This document shows positions 9,510 to 17,330 of a DNA stretch of 54,308 nt, one piece after another. The stretch is taken from positions 1 to 54,308 of the forward strand of contig CADCUI010000006.1 in NCBI GenBank assembly GCA_902805845.1, given 5' to 3'. The notes below the pieces were generated by a model, which saw only the letters and a program-made list of their open reading frames with translations, ran no database searches and was not told the DNA's origin. Numbering within the stretch: position 1 is the stretch's first letter; each line of letters opens with the position of its first letter. This DNA is from an uncultured Nocardioidaceae bacterium (GTDB taxonomy: Bacteria; Actinomycetota; Actinomycetes; Propionibacteriales; Nocardioidaceae). A program made the translations under genes and the position numbers.

Positions 9510-9912
9510 GTGGTCTGTGACTACGCCGGCCCTGCAGGAGACGAGAAGCGGGTGTGCCTCGACGTCGGTGCCATCTCTGAGGTGGGCGACACCCGCACCT
9601 TCACCCGCGACGCCCCTGAGGTTGTGGCAGATGGCCTCGCTGGAGGAGAGCCTGACCTTGCTGGTGTCGGAGATGGTCACCAACGCCCTCATCCACACCG
9701 ACGGCGCGGCCACTCTGGAGCTGAGACGGGACCGCGGACGCGTCCGGGTGATGGTCACCGACACGCACACGCGGGTCCCACGGCCGCAGGAGGAGAACAT
9801 CGAGGCGACCGGTGGTCGAGGCGTGATGCTTGTCGAGGTGCTGGCCGACGCCTGGGGCGTCGAGCCGTCGGGCAGCGGCAAGACCGTGTGGGCTGACGTC
9901 AGCGCCGGCTGA
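9510..9912 (+). pseudogene. Frameshifted RsbW/SpoIIAB-like ATP-binding regulator
   Basis: Two overlapping frames together encode one GHKL-type ATPase domain of the anti-sigma (RsbW-like) family. From GTG 9510 (GAGG 9497-9500 upstream) the first frame gives LDVGAISEVGDTRTFTRDA, the usual N-terminal strand and helix. The rest (LLVSEMVTNALIHTDG with the N-box, VTDTHTRVP, GGRGVMLVE) is in the +1 frame. Removing one C from the CCCC run at 9613-9616 joins them smoothly as RDALRLWQMASLEESLTLL, restoring a product of about 133 aa. As read, the gene is disrupted; a homopolymer sequencing error is the main alternative. Confidence 0.75.
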
Positions 9913-9932
9913 CCGCCACCGGTGACCCCCCG

Positions 9933-10358
9933 TCAGCCGACGTACAGCTCCCGCAAGGGGCTGCCGCCGTCGACCAGGAGCCTGCCCCCGGGCACCAGAA
10001 CGGCCCGGAGCTGTTCGAGCGCCCGCTTGCCGGCTTCGGGGTGCCGGCCGTCGAGGGCGCCGACGCGTACGGCGAAGGCGAGGTCGAAGGGTGGCTCCGC
10101 CGGTTGCAGGACGAAGTCCTCCGCCGAGCAGCAACGGAAGCTGAGGATCCCCGCTGAGATCTCGGCGGCCGAGCCGGCCACGGCCTGGGCGATCGCGGCG
10201 GGCGAGCGGTCGATGCCCAGGACATGACCCGAGCCGACACGGCGGGCGACCTCGCGCGCGGCCGCCCCGGGCCCGCACCCGATCTCCAGCACGCGGATGC
10301 CCTCCCGCAGGGGCAGAGCATCCACGACCGCTTGAAGTCGGTTCGAGAGTTCCGGCAT
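9933..10358 (-). CDS. SAM-dependent methyltransferase, class I
   Basis: Small Rossmann-fold methyltransferase of about 141 aa. Motif I is VLEIGCGPGAAAREVA, followed by an acidic residue after strand 2 (LGIDRSP) and a motif resembling post-II (CCSAEDFVL). It is short, with no substrate-recognition insertion visible, so the substrate is unknown. I chose the ATG at 10358, which has GGAG eight bases upstream; a longer frame reaches 10421. It converges with the frameshifted ATPase gene. Confidence 0.82.
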   Translation of the reverse strand: MPELSNRLQAVVDALPLREGIRVLEIGCGPGAAAREVARRVGSGHVLGIDRSPAAIAQAVAGSAAEISAGILSFRCCSAEDFVLQPAEPPFDLAFAVRVGALDGRHPEAGKRALEQLRAVLVPGGRLLVDGGSPLRELYVG

Positions 10359-10458
10359 TCGAGGCTCCGAGCCCCTCTCTCGCTCCTGGTCAGAATCACC
10401 CAGTACGACGCGGCACCGCAAATCGGCAGAACCAGGACATTCAGGGTAAAGGCCTGCC

Positions 10459-10464
10459 TATAGT
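10459..10464 (+). promoter_or_regulatory. -10 box TATAGT for a leaderless transcript
   Basis: TATAGT lies five bases before ATG 10470, with no Shine-Dalgarno between. Transcription would start at or next to the start codon. No clear -35 is visible. Confidence 0.55.
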
Positions 10465-10469
10465 CCTGT

Positions 10470-11315
10470 ATGCCCCGAATCACCCCGCGACTCGGTTCCA
10501 CGCTCCTGGCCGTCTGCGCCCTCACGGGTGCCGCCCTGGCCGGGACCCAGGTGGGCCACCCTGCCACGGGCGTCGTCGAGGACGACTACCGCCTCGTCCT
10601 CGAGGACAAGCCCACCAACGCCGGCAAGGTGTTCGGGTGGGGCCTGTCGGCCTGGGAGGACGAGTTCCGACCCGAGGTGCGGTTCGACGGCGGGCGCTGG
10701 AAGAGCAACGTCGACGGTCGCGTCGGCCAGCAGATCGGCATGCTCACCCTGCAGGCCGGCACCGAGCCGATGACCTTGCAGACCACCGCGATGGACCACT
10801 TCGCCAGGTACGGCCGCTGGGAGGCGCGGGTGCGGACCCGCGTCTTCGACCGCGGCAACGCGCCGTACCGCGTCTTCTTCGAGCTGGTCCCGGTCGGCGA
10901 GTACCGCTGCGGCGCCAAGAGCCTCGTCATCGGGTCCTACCAGCCCGGCCGCCCCATGGTGGAGGGCTACGTCCGGACCCGGCCGAACAACGAGTTCCAC
11001 TATCAGGTCGACCCGGAGGCGACGACCGAGGAGTTCCACACCTTCGCCATCGAGGTGGCGCCCGACCACGTCACGTGGTTCGTCGACAAGAACGTGATCA
11101 TGACCGAGCGGCGGCCGGAGGCGCTGTCCGGCGTGCGCTACCGGGTCCGCTTCCGGATGGAGGGGAGCCGGGCCCCGCACGAGACCATGAACGAGTCGTG
11201 GCTGCAGATGGACTGGGTCCGCTACTACACCCTCGAGCGCGCCAACGCCCGGCCGATCACCGCGCCGCCGGCGCAGAGGACGACCTACGACGGTGGGTGC
11301 TGGCCCGCGAGCTGA
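10470..11315 (+). CDS. Secreted GH16-fold protein lacking the catalytic motif
   Basis: 281 aa with an N-terminal signal peptide (positively charged MPRITPR, then a hydrophobic Ala/Leu stretch ending near AGTQ). The body shows the concanavalin-like GH16 layout: AWEDEFRPEV, YGRWEARVRTR, FHTFAIEVAPDHVTWFVD and a final LQMDWVRYYTLE. The strand that carries the Glu-x-Asp-x-x-Glu catalytic motif in GH16 reads AKSLVIGSY here, so the nucleophile and acid/base are missing. It is probably a carbohydrate-binding or degenerate homologue rather than a glucanase. A paralogue lies at 15316-16125 on the other strand with the same loss. Confidence 0.82.
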   Translation: MPRITPRLGSTLLAVCALTGAALAGTQVGHPATGVVEDDYRLVLEDKPTNAGKVFGWGLSAWEDEFRPEVRFDGGRWKSNVDGRVGQQIGMLTLQAGTEPMTLQTTAMDHFARYGRWEARVRTRVFDRGNAPYRVFFELVPVGEYRCGAKSLVIGSYQPGRPMVEGYVRTRPNNEFHYQVDPEATTEEFHTFAIEVAPDHVTWFVDKNVIMTERRPEALSGVRYRVRFRMEGSRAPHETMNESWLQMDWVRYYTLERANARPITAPPAQRTTYDGGCWPAS

Positions 11316-11387
11316 GGGGCCGGCAGACCCACTCAGGCCTCCCGGCGTGCGCTCCGGCGCGCTCAGGACAACCCGGAACGGCCCGGG

Positions 11388-11420
11388 GACGGCCTGGAGA
11401 CGGCCTGGAGACGGCCTGGT
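11388..11420 (+). repeat. Tandem repeat, 11-bp unit x3
   Basis: GACGGCCTGGA occurs at 11388-11398, 11399-11409 and 11410-11420 (last base T). It lies in the gap between the GH16-fold gene and the DUF5999 gene, 27 bases before a perfect palindrome. Confidence 0.9.
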
Positions 11421-11446
11421 CGACCTCCACACGGTCACGGCGCTTG

Positions 11447-11466
11447 GATCGATCATATGATCGATC
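11447..11466. promoter_or_regulatory. Perfect 20-bp palindrome upstream of the DUF5999 gene (operator candidate)
   Basis: GATCGATCATATGATCGATC reads identically on both strands and is AT-rich against a >65% GC background. It sits about 80 bp before the DUF5999 start. A dimeric regulator site is the simplest reading. There is no loop, so a terminator hairpin is unlikely. Confidence 0.6.
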
Positions 11467-11545
11467 TAATCTGGAGGGAGCGCCGGGAGTGTTCTGCCCG
11501 GCTCAGCACCTTGCCACCACGCCACGACCATGTTCGAGGAACACA

Positions 11546-11731
11546 ATGTTGTGTACCCACTCCCCGCAGTGCCCTGAGGCCGACGACCCGCACTGCTGCA
11601 GCGCACACGTCGCCTACGACCGGTCCGACCAGGGCTGGTGCCGGCTCTGCAACGGGGTGATCCTGTTCGACGACGGGCTCTACCTGGCCCCCGACGGCCA
11701 CGTGGAGACCGTCCCGCTGCTGAGCGCCTGA
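11546..11731 (+). CDS. DUF5999 family protein
   Basis: 61 aa Cys/His-rich actinobacterial protein of unknown function. The translation follows the family pattern closely: an N-terminal Cys-x-His-x-Pro-x-Cys-Pro-x-Ala-Asp segment, then QGWCRLCNGVILFDDG and a Pro-Asp-Gly turn. Four to six Cys suggest metal binding, which is inference. ATG 11546 has GAGGA five bases upstream. Frames extending further upstream are not homologous to anything I recognise. The 20-bp palindrome and tandem repeat upstream may regulate it. Confidence 0.85.
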   Translation: MLCTHSPQCPEADDPHCCSAHVAYDRSDQGWCRLCNGVILFDDGLYLAPDGHVETVPLLSA

Positions 11732-11789
11732 CCTACCCCGCTCCCGCACGGCGGCGCGGGCGGTTGGATCCGTGCGGGAGACTCGCACG

Positions 11790-12533
11790 GTGAGCCAGCG
11801 AGGCATCGCCGACGTCGTCTCGGCTCTCGAGGACCGGCTCGACGGTCTGCCCGTGGCGCTGGCGCACCGCCGTACCTTCATCGCGACCTACCTGCGGACC
11901 ACCCGAGCCGTGGGCCGGGCCGTGGACGTCGGCCTCTTCGAGGACGGCGACTGGGTCGCGCGGTGGGACGTGGTGTTCGCCGAGCTCTACCTGGTCGCTC
12001 ACGATGCCGAGACCGCAGGCGAGGTCGTCCCCCGACCGTGGCGGGAGACCTTCAACGCCTCACCGCAGCTTCACCCGTTGCAGCACGTCCTGCTGGGGAT
12101 CAACGCGCACATCAACTACGACCTGCCGCAGTCGCTGGTCTCGGTGATCCCCGCGGCGGAGTTCGCCGATCCGGCTGTGCTCGAGCGGCGGCGGCGGGAC
12201 CACGAGCGCATCGACGCTGTCCTCGCCTCGCGAGTCGCGGCTGAGGACGCCGAGCTCCGGACCCTCACCCACGTCGCTCTCGCCGACCGGCTGCTGACCC
12301 CCGTCAACCGCCTCGCCTCGCGTCGACTGCTCCGCGAGTCCCGACGCAAGGTCTGGCACAACACGTTCGCGTTGCACGACGCCCGGAACACCAGTGCCGA
12401 GCTCTACGACGAGCGGCTTCGCGAGCTCGAGGTGCTCAGCGCGTCGCGGATCAGCGACCTGCTCGAACCCGGGCCCGTGCTCCTCAGGCTCGCAGCCGGC
12501 GGGTTCGGGGTCCGGCTGCCGCCGCCCGCCTGA
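11790..12533 (+). CDS. DUF5995 family protein
   Basis: About 247 aa of a mostly helical protein. The diagnostic segment is LQHVLLGINAHINYDLPQSLV, preceded by a PWRETF motif and an FAELY(L)VAHD helix. The conserved His and Asn residues suggest a helical-bundle enzyme, but no activity is established. GTG 11790 is preceded by GGGAG at nine bases; an in-frame GTG at 11772 is an alternative. Nothing in the neighbours indicates a pathway. Confidence 0.82.
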   Translation: MSQRGIADVVSALEDRLDGLPVALAHRRTFIATYLRTTRAVGRAVDVGLFEDGDWVARWDVVFAELYLVAHDAETAGEVVPRPWRETFNASPQLHPLQHVLLGINAHINYDLPQSLVSVIPAAEFADPAVLERRRRDHERIDAVLASRVAAEDAELRTLTHVALADRLLTPVNRLASRRLLRESRRKVWHNTFALHDARNTSAELYDERLRELEVLSASRISDLLEPGPVLLRLAAGGFGVRLPPPA

Positions 12534-12559
12534 CCCGGAGGCAGCACTGGACGGGAATA

Positions 12560-12573
12560 GTTGTGGGTACAAC
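12560..12573. promoter_or_regulatory. Short inverted repeat before the nitroreductase gene
   Basis: GTTGT-gggt-ACAAC, 17 bp before GTG 12590, in an otherwise GC-rich gap. It is a weak operator candidate with arms of only five bases. An alternative start (GTG 12563) would lie inside it. Confidence 0.3.
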
Positions 12574-12589
12574 CTTGGTTGAGCCCCAC

Positions 12590-13228
12590 GTGACCGCACT
12601 GACACTCACCCCCGACGCCCAGGACCTGCTCTTCCGCGAGGCCCGCACCGCCAACCGCTTCACCGACGAGCCGGTGACCGAGGAGCAGGTGCGCGCCGTC
12701 CACGACCTGGTGAAGTACGCGCCCACCGCGATGAACGCCCAGCCGCTGCGCATGGTGCTCGTGCGCGACGGCGAGGAGCGCGAGCGGCTGCTGTCCCACA
12801 TGTCGCCCGGCAACCGCGACAAGACGGCAGGTGCACCACTGGTCGCGATCCTCGCGGCCGACCTCGACTTCCACGAGCAGCTGCCGCGCACCTTCCCGCA
12901 CTTCCCCGGGGCCAGGGCCGCCTTCGCCGACGACGAGGCCCGCGCCCAGGCGGCCGTGTTCAACGCGACCCTGCAGGCGGCGTACTTCCTCCTCGGCGTC
13001 CGCGCTGCCGGACTCGCCGCCGGCCCGATGGGCGGCTTCGACGCCGAGGGCATCGACGCGGAGTTCTTCGCCGACCGCCCCTGGCACGCGATCATGGTCG
13101 TCAACATCGGCACGCCGGCACCCGAGGGCGCATGGTTCGACCGGCTCCCCCGGCTGGAGTACGACGACGTGGCGGTGGAGGCCGCCGACCTCCTCGCCGG
13201 CCGGAGGGCGTCCGACCGCGCCGCCTGA
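12590..13228 (+). CDS. RutE/HadB-like nitroreductase family protein (malonic semialdehyde reductase type)
   Basis: About 212 aa flavin-dependent nitroreductase-fold protein. It tracks RutE along its length: FREARTANRFTDEPV at the N-terminus, a KYAPTAMNAQPLR substrate/FMN loop, SPGNRDKT, HEQLPRTFPH, AAYFLLGVRAAGLAAGPMGGFD and a C-terminal VNIG. RutE reduces malonic semialdehyde or related 3-oxo acids in pyrimidine breakdown. No other rut genes are nearby, so the substrate here is open. GTG 12590 best matches family length; GTG 12563 adds nine residues. No strong SD is visible. Confidence 0.85.
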   Translation: MTALTLTPDAQDLLFREARTANRFTDEPVTEEQVRAVHDLVKYAPTAMNAQPLRMVLVRDGEERERLLSHMSPGNRDKTAGAPLVAILAADLDFHEQLPRTFPHFPGARAAFADDEARAQAAVFNATLQAAYFLLGVRAAGLAAGPMGGFDAEGIDAEFFADRPWHAIMVVNIGTPAPEGAWFDRLPRLEYDDVAVEAADLLAGRRASDRAA

Positions 13229-13349
13229 CGAGCGACCGACCTGACGGTCGACGACCGGCAGTGGACGATCGCACTGGCCGCCACGCTCCGTGACACCTCG
13301 GGCCGTCGGGTGTAAGCCTGGAACCCAGGCCCAGCGGAGGAGACCGTCG

Positions 13350-14816
13350 ATGGCGCAGCAGCTGGAGTACTACAGCGGGAACCGCAAACAGCGCGTGACG
13401 GTGCAGGGGCTGTTCAGCTCACGTCAGAGCAGCAGGAGCCGGACCGGCGAGGTCCAGCCGATGGCCTTCCGGGTCCGCCCGCAGTCCGAGGGCCGACAGG
13501 TGCTGCGACTGCTGGCCGCCCAACCGAGCTCGGTGCTCTCCAGGTTCGCCGTGGTCTCGGAGACCACGACCATGATCCAACCGGTGCAGCCGGGAGACAC
13601 GACGGTGATCCCGACCGACACGATCGCGGTGCTCGGCGCCAAGACCGCCGAGCTGACCTGGGCTCGTCGCGAGTACGGGCTCACCGTCGTGCAGGAGGGC
13701 AGCAACGGCAAGGTCCTCCTCGCCGTGCCCGGCGACGCCGACAGCCCGCCCCTCGTGGGGGCGGAAGCCGCTCGACGGCTCGTCGAGCGCGGCTCGGTCG
13801 AGGGTGCGCACCCGAACTTCCTGCGGCTCGTCCAGCGGCCCGGGCCCGGAACCACGGCAGAGACCGACCAATGGGGCCTGGACAACGACGGTACGCCGGG
13901 CGTGGCCGGCGCCGACGTCGCCGCCGAGGCGGCGTGGACGATCTCGACCGGCGACCCGGCGGTCAAGGTCGCCGTGCTCGACGAGGGGGTGGACACCACG
14001 CACCGCTATCTCCAGGCCGCCGTGAGCGCCGAGCGCGACTTCGTCGACGGCAACCCGACAGCCCAGCCGGACGGCGACGACGCCCACGGCACGGCCTGTG
14101 CCGGCATCATCTGCTCGCGCGGGTCCACGGTGCGAGGGCTGGCGCCTGGCGTCGGGCTCGTCGCGGCGCGCATCGCCAAGAGCGACGGCGGCGACGGCTG
14201 GATCTTCGATGACTTCAACACCGCCGACGCCATCGACTGGTGCTGGCGGGAAGGGGCGGCCGACGTGCTGTCCAACAGCTGGGGCGGCGGCCCGCCGGTC
14301 GACGTGATGACCGCCGCCTTCCGACGCGCACGCACCCGGGGTCGTGGCGGCAAGGGCGCCGTCGTGGTGATCGCCGCCGGCAACCAGCAGGGCCCGGTCT
14401 CGTATCCCGGGACCTTGCCGGAGACCCTCACCGTCGGCGCCTCCAACCAGTGGGACCAGCGGAAGACGACGTCGTCCAAGGACGGCGAGAGCTGGTGGGG
14501 CAGCAACGTCGGCGAGGGGCTCGACGTGATGGCCCCCGGGGTGAGCATCGTGACCACGGACATCTCCGGACGCCGCGGCTACAGCCCTCGGCAGACCACC
14601 CCGAGCTTCAACGGCACCTCGTCGGCCACCCCCTTCGCCGCCGCGGCGGCAGCCCTGGTGCTCTCGGTGCGTCCGGACCTGACCGAGGCGGAGGTGCGAG
14701 AGGTCATCGTCTCCACGACCGACCACATCGGCACCGGCAAGCCCGGGTGGTCGAAGTTCGTCGGGCACGGACGGCTCAACGCCTTCGCCGCGATGCGGGC
14801 AGCACGGCGGCGGTAG
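13350..14816 (+). CDS. S8 (subtilisin) family serine peptidase, no signal peptide
   Basis: 488 aa. N-terminal region of about 165 residues (pro-domain or regulatory part), then a subtilisin catalytic domain with D211 (VAVLDEGVD), H246 (DAHGTACAGI), oxyanion Asn345 (IAAGN) and Ser424 (FNGTSSATP). ATG 13350 is preceded by GGAGGAGA at a good distance. The N-terminus (MAQQLEYYSG) has no signal peptide or membrane helix, so the enzyme is predicted cytoplasmic or exported non-classically. The gene 5 nt downstream encodes a protein resembling this N-terminal region, suggesting a protease with a separate partner. Confidence 0.9.
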   Translation: MAQQLEYYSGNRKQRVTVQGLFSSRQSSRSRTGEVQPMAFRVRPQSEGRQVLRLLAAQPSSVLSRFAVVSETTTMIQPVQPGDTTVIPTDTIAVLGAKTAELTWARREYGLTVVQEGSNGKVLLAVPGDADSPPLVGAEAARRLVERGSVEGAHPNFLRLVQRPGPGTTAETDQWGLDNDGTPGVAGADVAAEAAWTISTGDPAVKVAVLDEGVDTTHRYLQAAVSAERDFVDGNPTAQPDGDDAHGTACAGIICSRGSTVRGLAPGVGLVAARIAKSDGGDGWIFDDFNTADAIDWCWREGAADVLSNSWGGGPPVDVMTAAFRRARTRGRGGKGAVVVIAAGNQQGPVSYPGTLPETLTVGASNQWDQRKTTSSKDGESWWGSNVGEGLDVMAPGVSIVTTDISGRRGYSPRQTTPSFNGTSSATPFAAAAAALVLSVRPDLTEAEVREVIVSTTDHIGTGKPGWSKFVGHGRLNAFAAMRAARRR

Positions 14817-14821
14817 GGCCG

Positions 14822-15313
14822 ATGAGCCCTGACGGCGCCTACTACTGGGCCGGCGGCCGCAGGATCCCCCTCGAGCCGGCCGGCGACGTCGTGGTCGACC
14901 TGGAGTCCGACGCCGCTGTGAAGGCGGCGTCGACGACGCCGTCCCTCCGCGCCGAGGGCAAGGCTCTCAGCACGTCGATGGTGATGGTCTCGAGGGCTGC
15001 GGCCGACCGGGCCCTCGGCGAGGCCGCCGCCTCCGCGGCCGGCGTCCACCCCGTCTATCGCGCCGAGGACGGCACCCTGATCGCCGTCCTCCCCGAGGTT
15101 CGCGTGGAGGGCGACGCGCGGAGCCTGGAGCAGATCCGGCAGTCGCTCGGCGCCGCCCACGTCACCGAGCGGACCGACGAGCGGCTCGTGCTCGCTCCCG
15201 ACAGCGGCCGCGGCGAGGACGCGCTGGCGCTCGCGAACCGGATCGCCGAGACCGGGACGGCCGACGTGGCGCAGGCCCGGTTCATCCGGGTCCTCGCCCG
15301 CCCCGAACCCTGA
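14822..15313 (+). CDS. Stand-alone pro-domain-like partner of the upstream S8 peptidase
   Basis: 163 aa, begins five bases after the peptidase stop, so it is co-translated. It aligns by eye with the peptidase N-terminal region: YYWAGGRRIPLEP against EYYSGNRKQRVTV at the start, and ANRIAETGTADVAQARFI against ARRLVERGSVEGAHPNFL at the end, each followed by R-V/L-x-x-RP. It has no protease catalytic domain and no signal peptide. Subtilisin pro-domains act as folding chaperones and inhibitors, so a trans-acting inhibitor or chaperone is the likely role. This is inference; I know of no named family for it. Confidence 0.72.
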   Translation: MSPDGAYYWAGGRRIPLEPAGDVVVDLESDAAVKAASTTPSLRAEGKALSTSMVMVSRAAADRALGEAAASAAGVHPVYRAEDGTLIAVLPEVRVEGDARSLEQIRQSLGAAHVTERTDERLVLAPDSGRGEDALALANRIAETGTADVAQARFIRVLARPEP

Positions 15314-15315
15314 GG

Positions 15316-16125
15316 TCAGCAGGCCCCGGCGTACGAACCTCGGCGTGCCTGCGGCGCAGCGACCGACCGGGCGTTGGGACGCTCGAGCGTGTAGTAGCGC
15401 ACCCAGTCCATCTGCATCCGGGACGGGTTCATCCGGGCGCCCTTCGCGCCGGCGAGTCGGAAGCGCATCTTGAACCGGGTGCCGGAAAGGGCCGCGTCGC
15501 GGCGCTCGGTCATGACCACGCGGGTGTCGACGAACCAGGAGATGCGCTTCTTGGTGACCTCGACCGCGTACGTGTGCCAGGCGTAGTTGCCGAGGTTGCG
15601 CGCCTTGCTGGCGACGAACTGCCGCCGCGGCGCGGTGCGGATGTAGCTGTTCGCCCGCCCTGATCCCACGGTGAAGTCGGAGATGACGATGCTGCGGCCC
15701 CCGCAGCGGTAGTCACCGGCCGGCACCAGCTCCCAGATGACGTGGTACGGCCGGTGGCCACGACCCCACTGCTGGCCCCGGACACGTGCCTCCCACCGGC
15801 CGTAGCGGTGTGCCCGTCCCTTGACGGTGGCGGTCACGGTGCCGCTCCTGGCGGTCCCGTCGAGGGTCAGCATGCCGTTCTGGTTGCGCACCAGCTTGCG
15901 GTGGTTCACCGCCCAGGCCCGCGAGAGCCGCGGCCGGAACTCGTCCTTCCAGGCGGCGAGCCCCCAGCGGTAGACCTTGCCCGCGTTCGTCGGCGACGAG
16001 CTCGAGACCAGGCGCTGCTGGTTTTCGGACACGGTCGAGGGCCGCTCGACGGCGGTCAGGGCGCCCACCAGGAGGGCGACGATGGTCAGAGCGACGGCGC
16101 TGCGTGCATGTCGAAGCGGGGGCAT
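15316..16125 (-). CDS. Secreted GH16-fold protein lacking the catalytic motif (paralogue)
   Basis: 269 aa paralogue of the 10470-11315 product. The N-terminus (MPPLRHARSA then a long Ala/Val/Leu helix) is a signal peptide. Shared blocks: SPTNAGKVYRWGLAAWKDEF, YGRWEARVRG, ELVPAGDYRCGGRS, WFVDTRVVMTERR and MQMDWVRYYTLERPNARS. The GH16 catalytic strand reads RSIVISDF, without the two Glu and the Asp. ATG 16125 is chosen because a -10 box TACGGT ends seven bases upstream; ATG 16152 is possible. It converges with the pro-domain-like gene with only two bases between stops. Confidence 0.82.
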   Translation of the reverse strand: MPPLRHARSAVALTIVALLVGALTAVERPSTVSENQQRLVSSSSPTNAGKVYRWGLAAWKDEFRPRLSRAWAVNHRKLVRNQNGMLTLDGTARSGTVTATVKGRAHRYGRWEARVRGQQWGRGHRPYHVIWELVPAGDYRCGGRSIVISDFTVGSGRANSYIRTAPRRQFVASKARNLGNYAWHTYAVEVTKKRISWFVDTRVVMTERRDAALSGTRFKMRFRLAGAKGARMNPSRMQMDWVRYYTLERPNARSVAAPQARRGSYAGAC

Positions 16126-16132
16126 GCAGGCC

Positions 16133-16138
16133 ACCGTA
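16133..16138 (-). promoter_or_regulatory. -10 box TACGGT, leaderless start of the GH16-fold gene
   Basis: TACGGT on the minus strand ends seven bases before ATG 16125, with no SD between. The same hexamer precedes two other genes in this window (17506 and 36837). Confidence 0.5.
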
Positions 16139-16397
16139 AGCACGCGAAGCATGACAAGTCGGCAGATTCCGGATTTCCGGGTCCGTGGTCCAGACGGCCC
16201 AAGGTACGTCGCCCGCCCCGGCACTCCGGCGTCACCCCCTCACCGGCACCCGCCGGAGACCTCCCCGTAGCGGGGGCAGGACGGCTCGCCATCCGTGCGG
16301 AGACTCAAACGTGCGTTCCGCGGGCCGTGCACCTGGGTAGGCGTGCTCCGACCGGCACGAGCCCTGCCCGGCACCCTCTCGCCCTAGGACGGAACAG

Positions 16398-17249
16398 ATG
16401 CGACAGCGACGAATCGGCAACCGCAGTGTCGGGGAGATCGGCCTGGGCGCCATGCCCATGTCGGTGCGGGAGCACAACGACGAGGAGTCCGCGATCGCGA
16501 CGGTCAAGGCCGCGCTGGAGGCCGAGGTCACGCTGATCGACACCGCGGATGCCTACAGCCCCGACGAGTCGACCTTCGGTCACAACGAGCTCCTGGTCGC
16601 CAAGGCGATGCGCCAGGCCGGCGTCACCCAGGGCGAGGTGCTGGTCGCCACCAAGGGCGGACACACCCGCAAGGGCACCGACTGGGAGCTGGACGGGCGA
16701 CCGGAGTACCTGCGCCAGGCCTGCGTAGCCTCGCTCGAGCGGCTGGACGTGGAGCAGATCGACCTCTACCAGCACCACCGTCCCGACCCCGCGGTCCCCT
16801 ACGCCGAGACCATCGGAGGGCTGAAGGCGCTCCTCGACGAGGGGCTCATCGCCGCGGCCGGTCTCTCCAACGCAGACCCGGACCAGATCCGCGAGGCCCA
16901 CGGCATCCTCGGCGACGGGCTGGTGTCGGTGCAGAACCAGTTCTCGCCCGCCTTCCGGAGCTCGCTGCCCGAGATCGAGCTCTGCGCCGAGCTCGGGCTG
17001 GCGTTCCTGGCCTGGAGTCCCCTCGGCGGGATGTCCGACGCCGCGGAGCTCGGCGCCAGGTGGAGCGCCTTCGCGGAGGTGGCCCGCAAGCATGGAGTCA
17101 CCCCGCAGCAGGTGTGCCTCGCCTGGGAGCTCTCCCTCTCCGAGGCCGTCGTACCGATTCCCGGCGCCAGCCGACCGCAGTCGATCACCGACTCCGTTCA
17201 GGCCTCCGAGCTGAGGCTCGACGAGGAGGACCTGGCCGCGCTCGGCTGA
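16398..17249 (+). CDS. Aldo/keto reductase
   Basis: 283 aa (beta/alpha)8 NADPH-dependent oxidoreductase. The catalytic tetrad is recognisable: Asp and Tyr in LIDTADAYSPDE, Lys in VATKGG, His in LYQHHRPDP. The cofactor-binding region near the C-terminus reads VPIPGASRPQSI. The extra-long loop after the Tyr helix (SPDESTFGHNE) is common in actinobacterial members. The substrate is not predictable. Just before ATG 16398 there is TAGGAC seven bases upstream, which could be either a weak -10 or part of an AGGAC SD. Confidence 0.9.
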   Translation: MRQRRIGNRSVGEIGLGAMPMSVREHNDEESAIATVKAALEAEVTLIDTADAYSPDESTFGHNELLVAKAMRQAGVTQGEVLVATKGGHTRKGTDWELDGRPEYLRQACVASLERLDVEQIDLYQHHRPDPAVPYAETIGGLKALLDEGLIAAAGLSNADPDQIREAHGILGDGLVSVQNQFSPAFRSSLPEIELCAELGLAFLAWSPLGGMSDAAELGARWSAFAEVARKHGVTPQQVCLAWELSLSEAVVPIPGASRPQSITDSVQASELRLDEEDLAALG

Positions 17250-17294
17250 CGCGCGTTCGATTCGAGCCGCGTCTCATCGCCTCGGCTGTGGCCG

Positions 17295-17330
17295 CCTCAG
17301 CTCGTCCCTCAGCTTGTCCCTCAGCTTGTC
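17295..17330 (+). repeat. Tandem repeat, 12-bp unit x3
   Basis: CCTCAGCTCGTC then two copies of CCTCAGCTTGTC. The third copy covers the stop codon of the small zinc-ribbon gene on the minus strand. Confidence 0.85.

Noticed and set aside
11457-11660. Short plus-strand frame beginning at the palindrome
   Set aside because: It overlaps the DUF5999 gene in another frame and has no conserved features.
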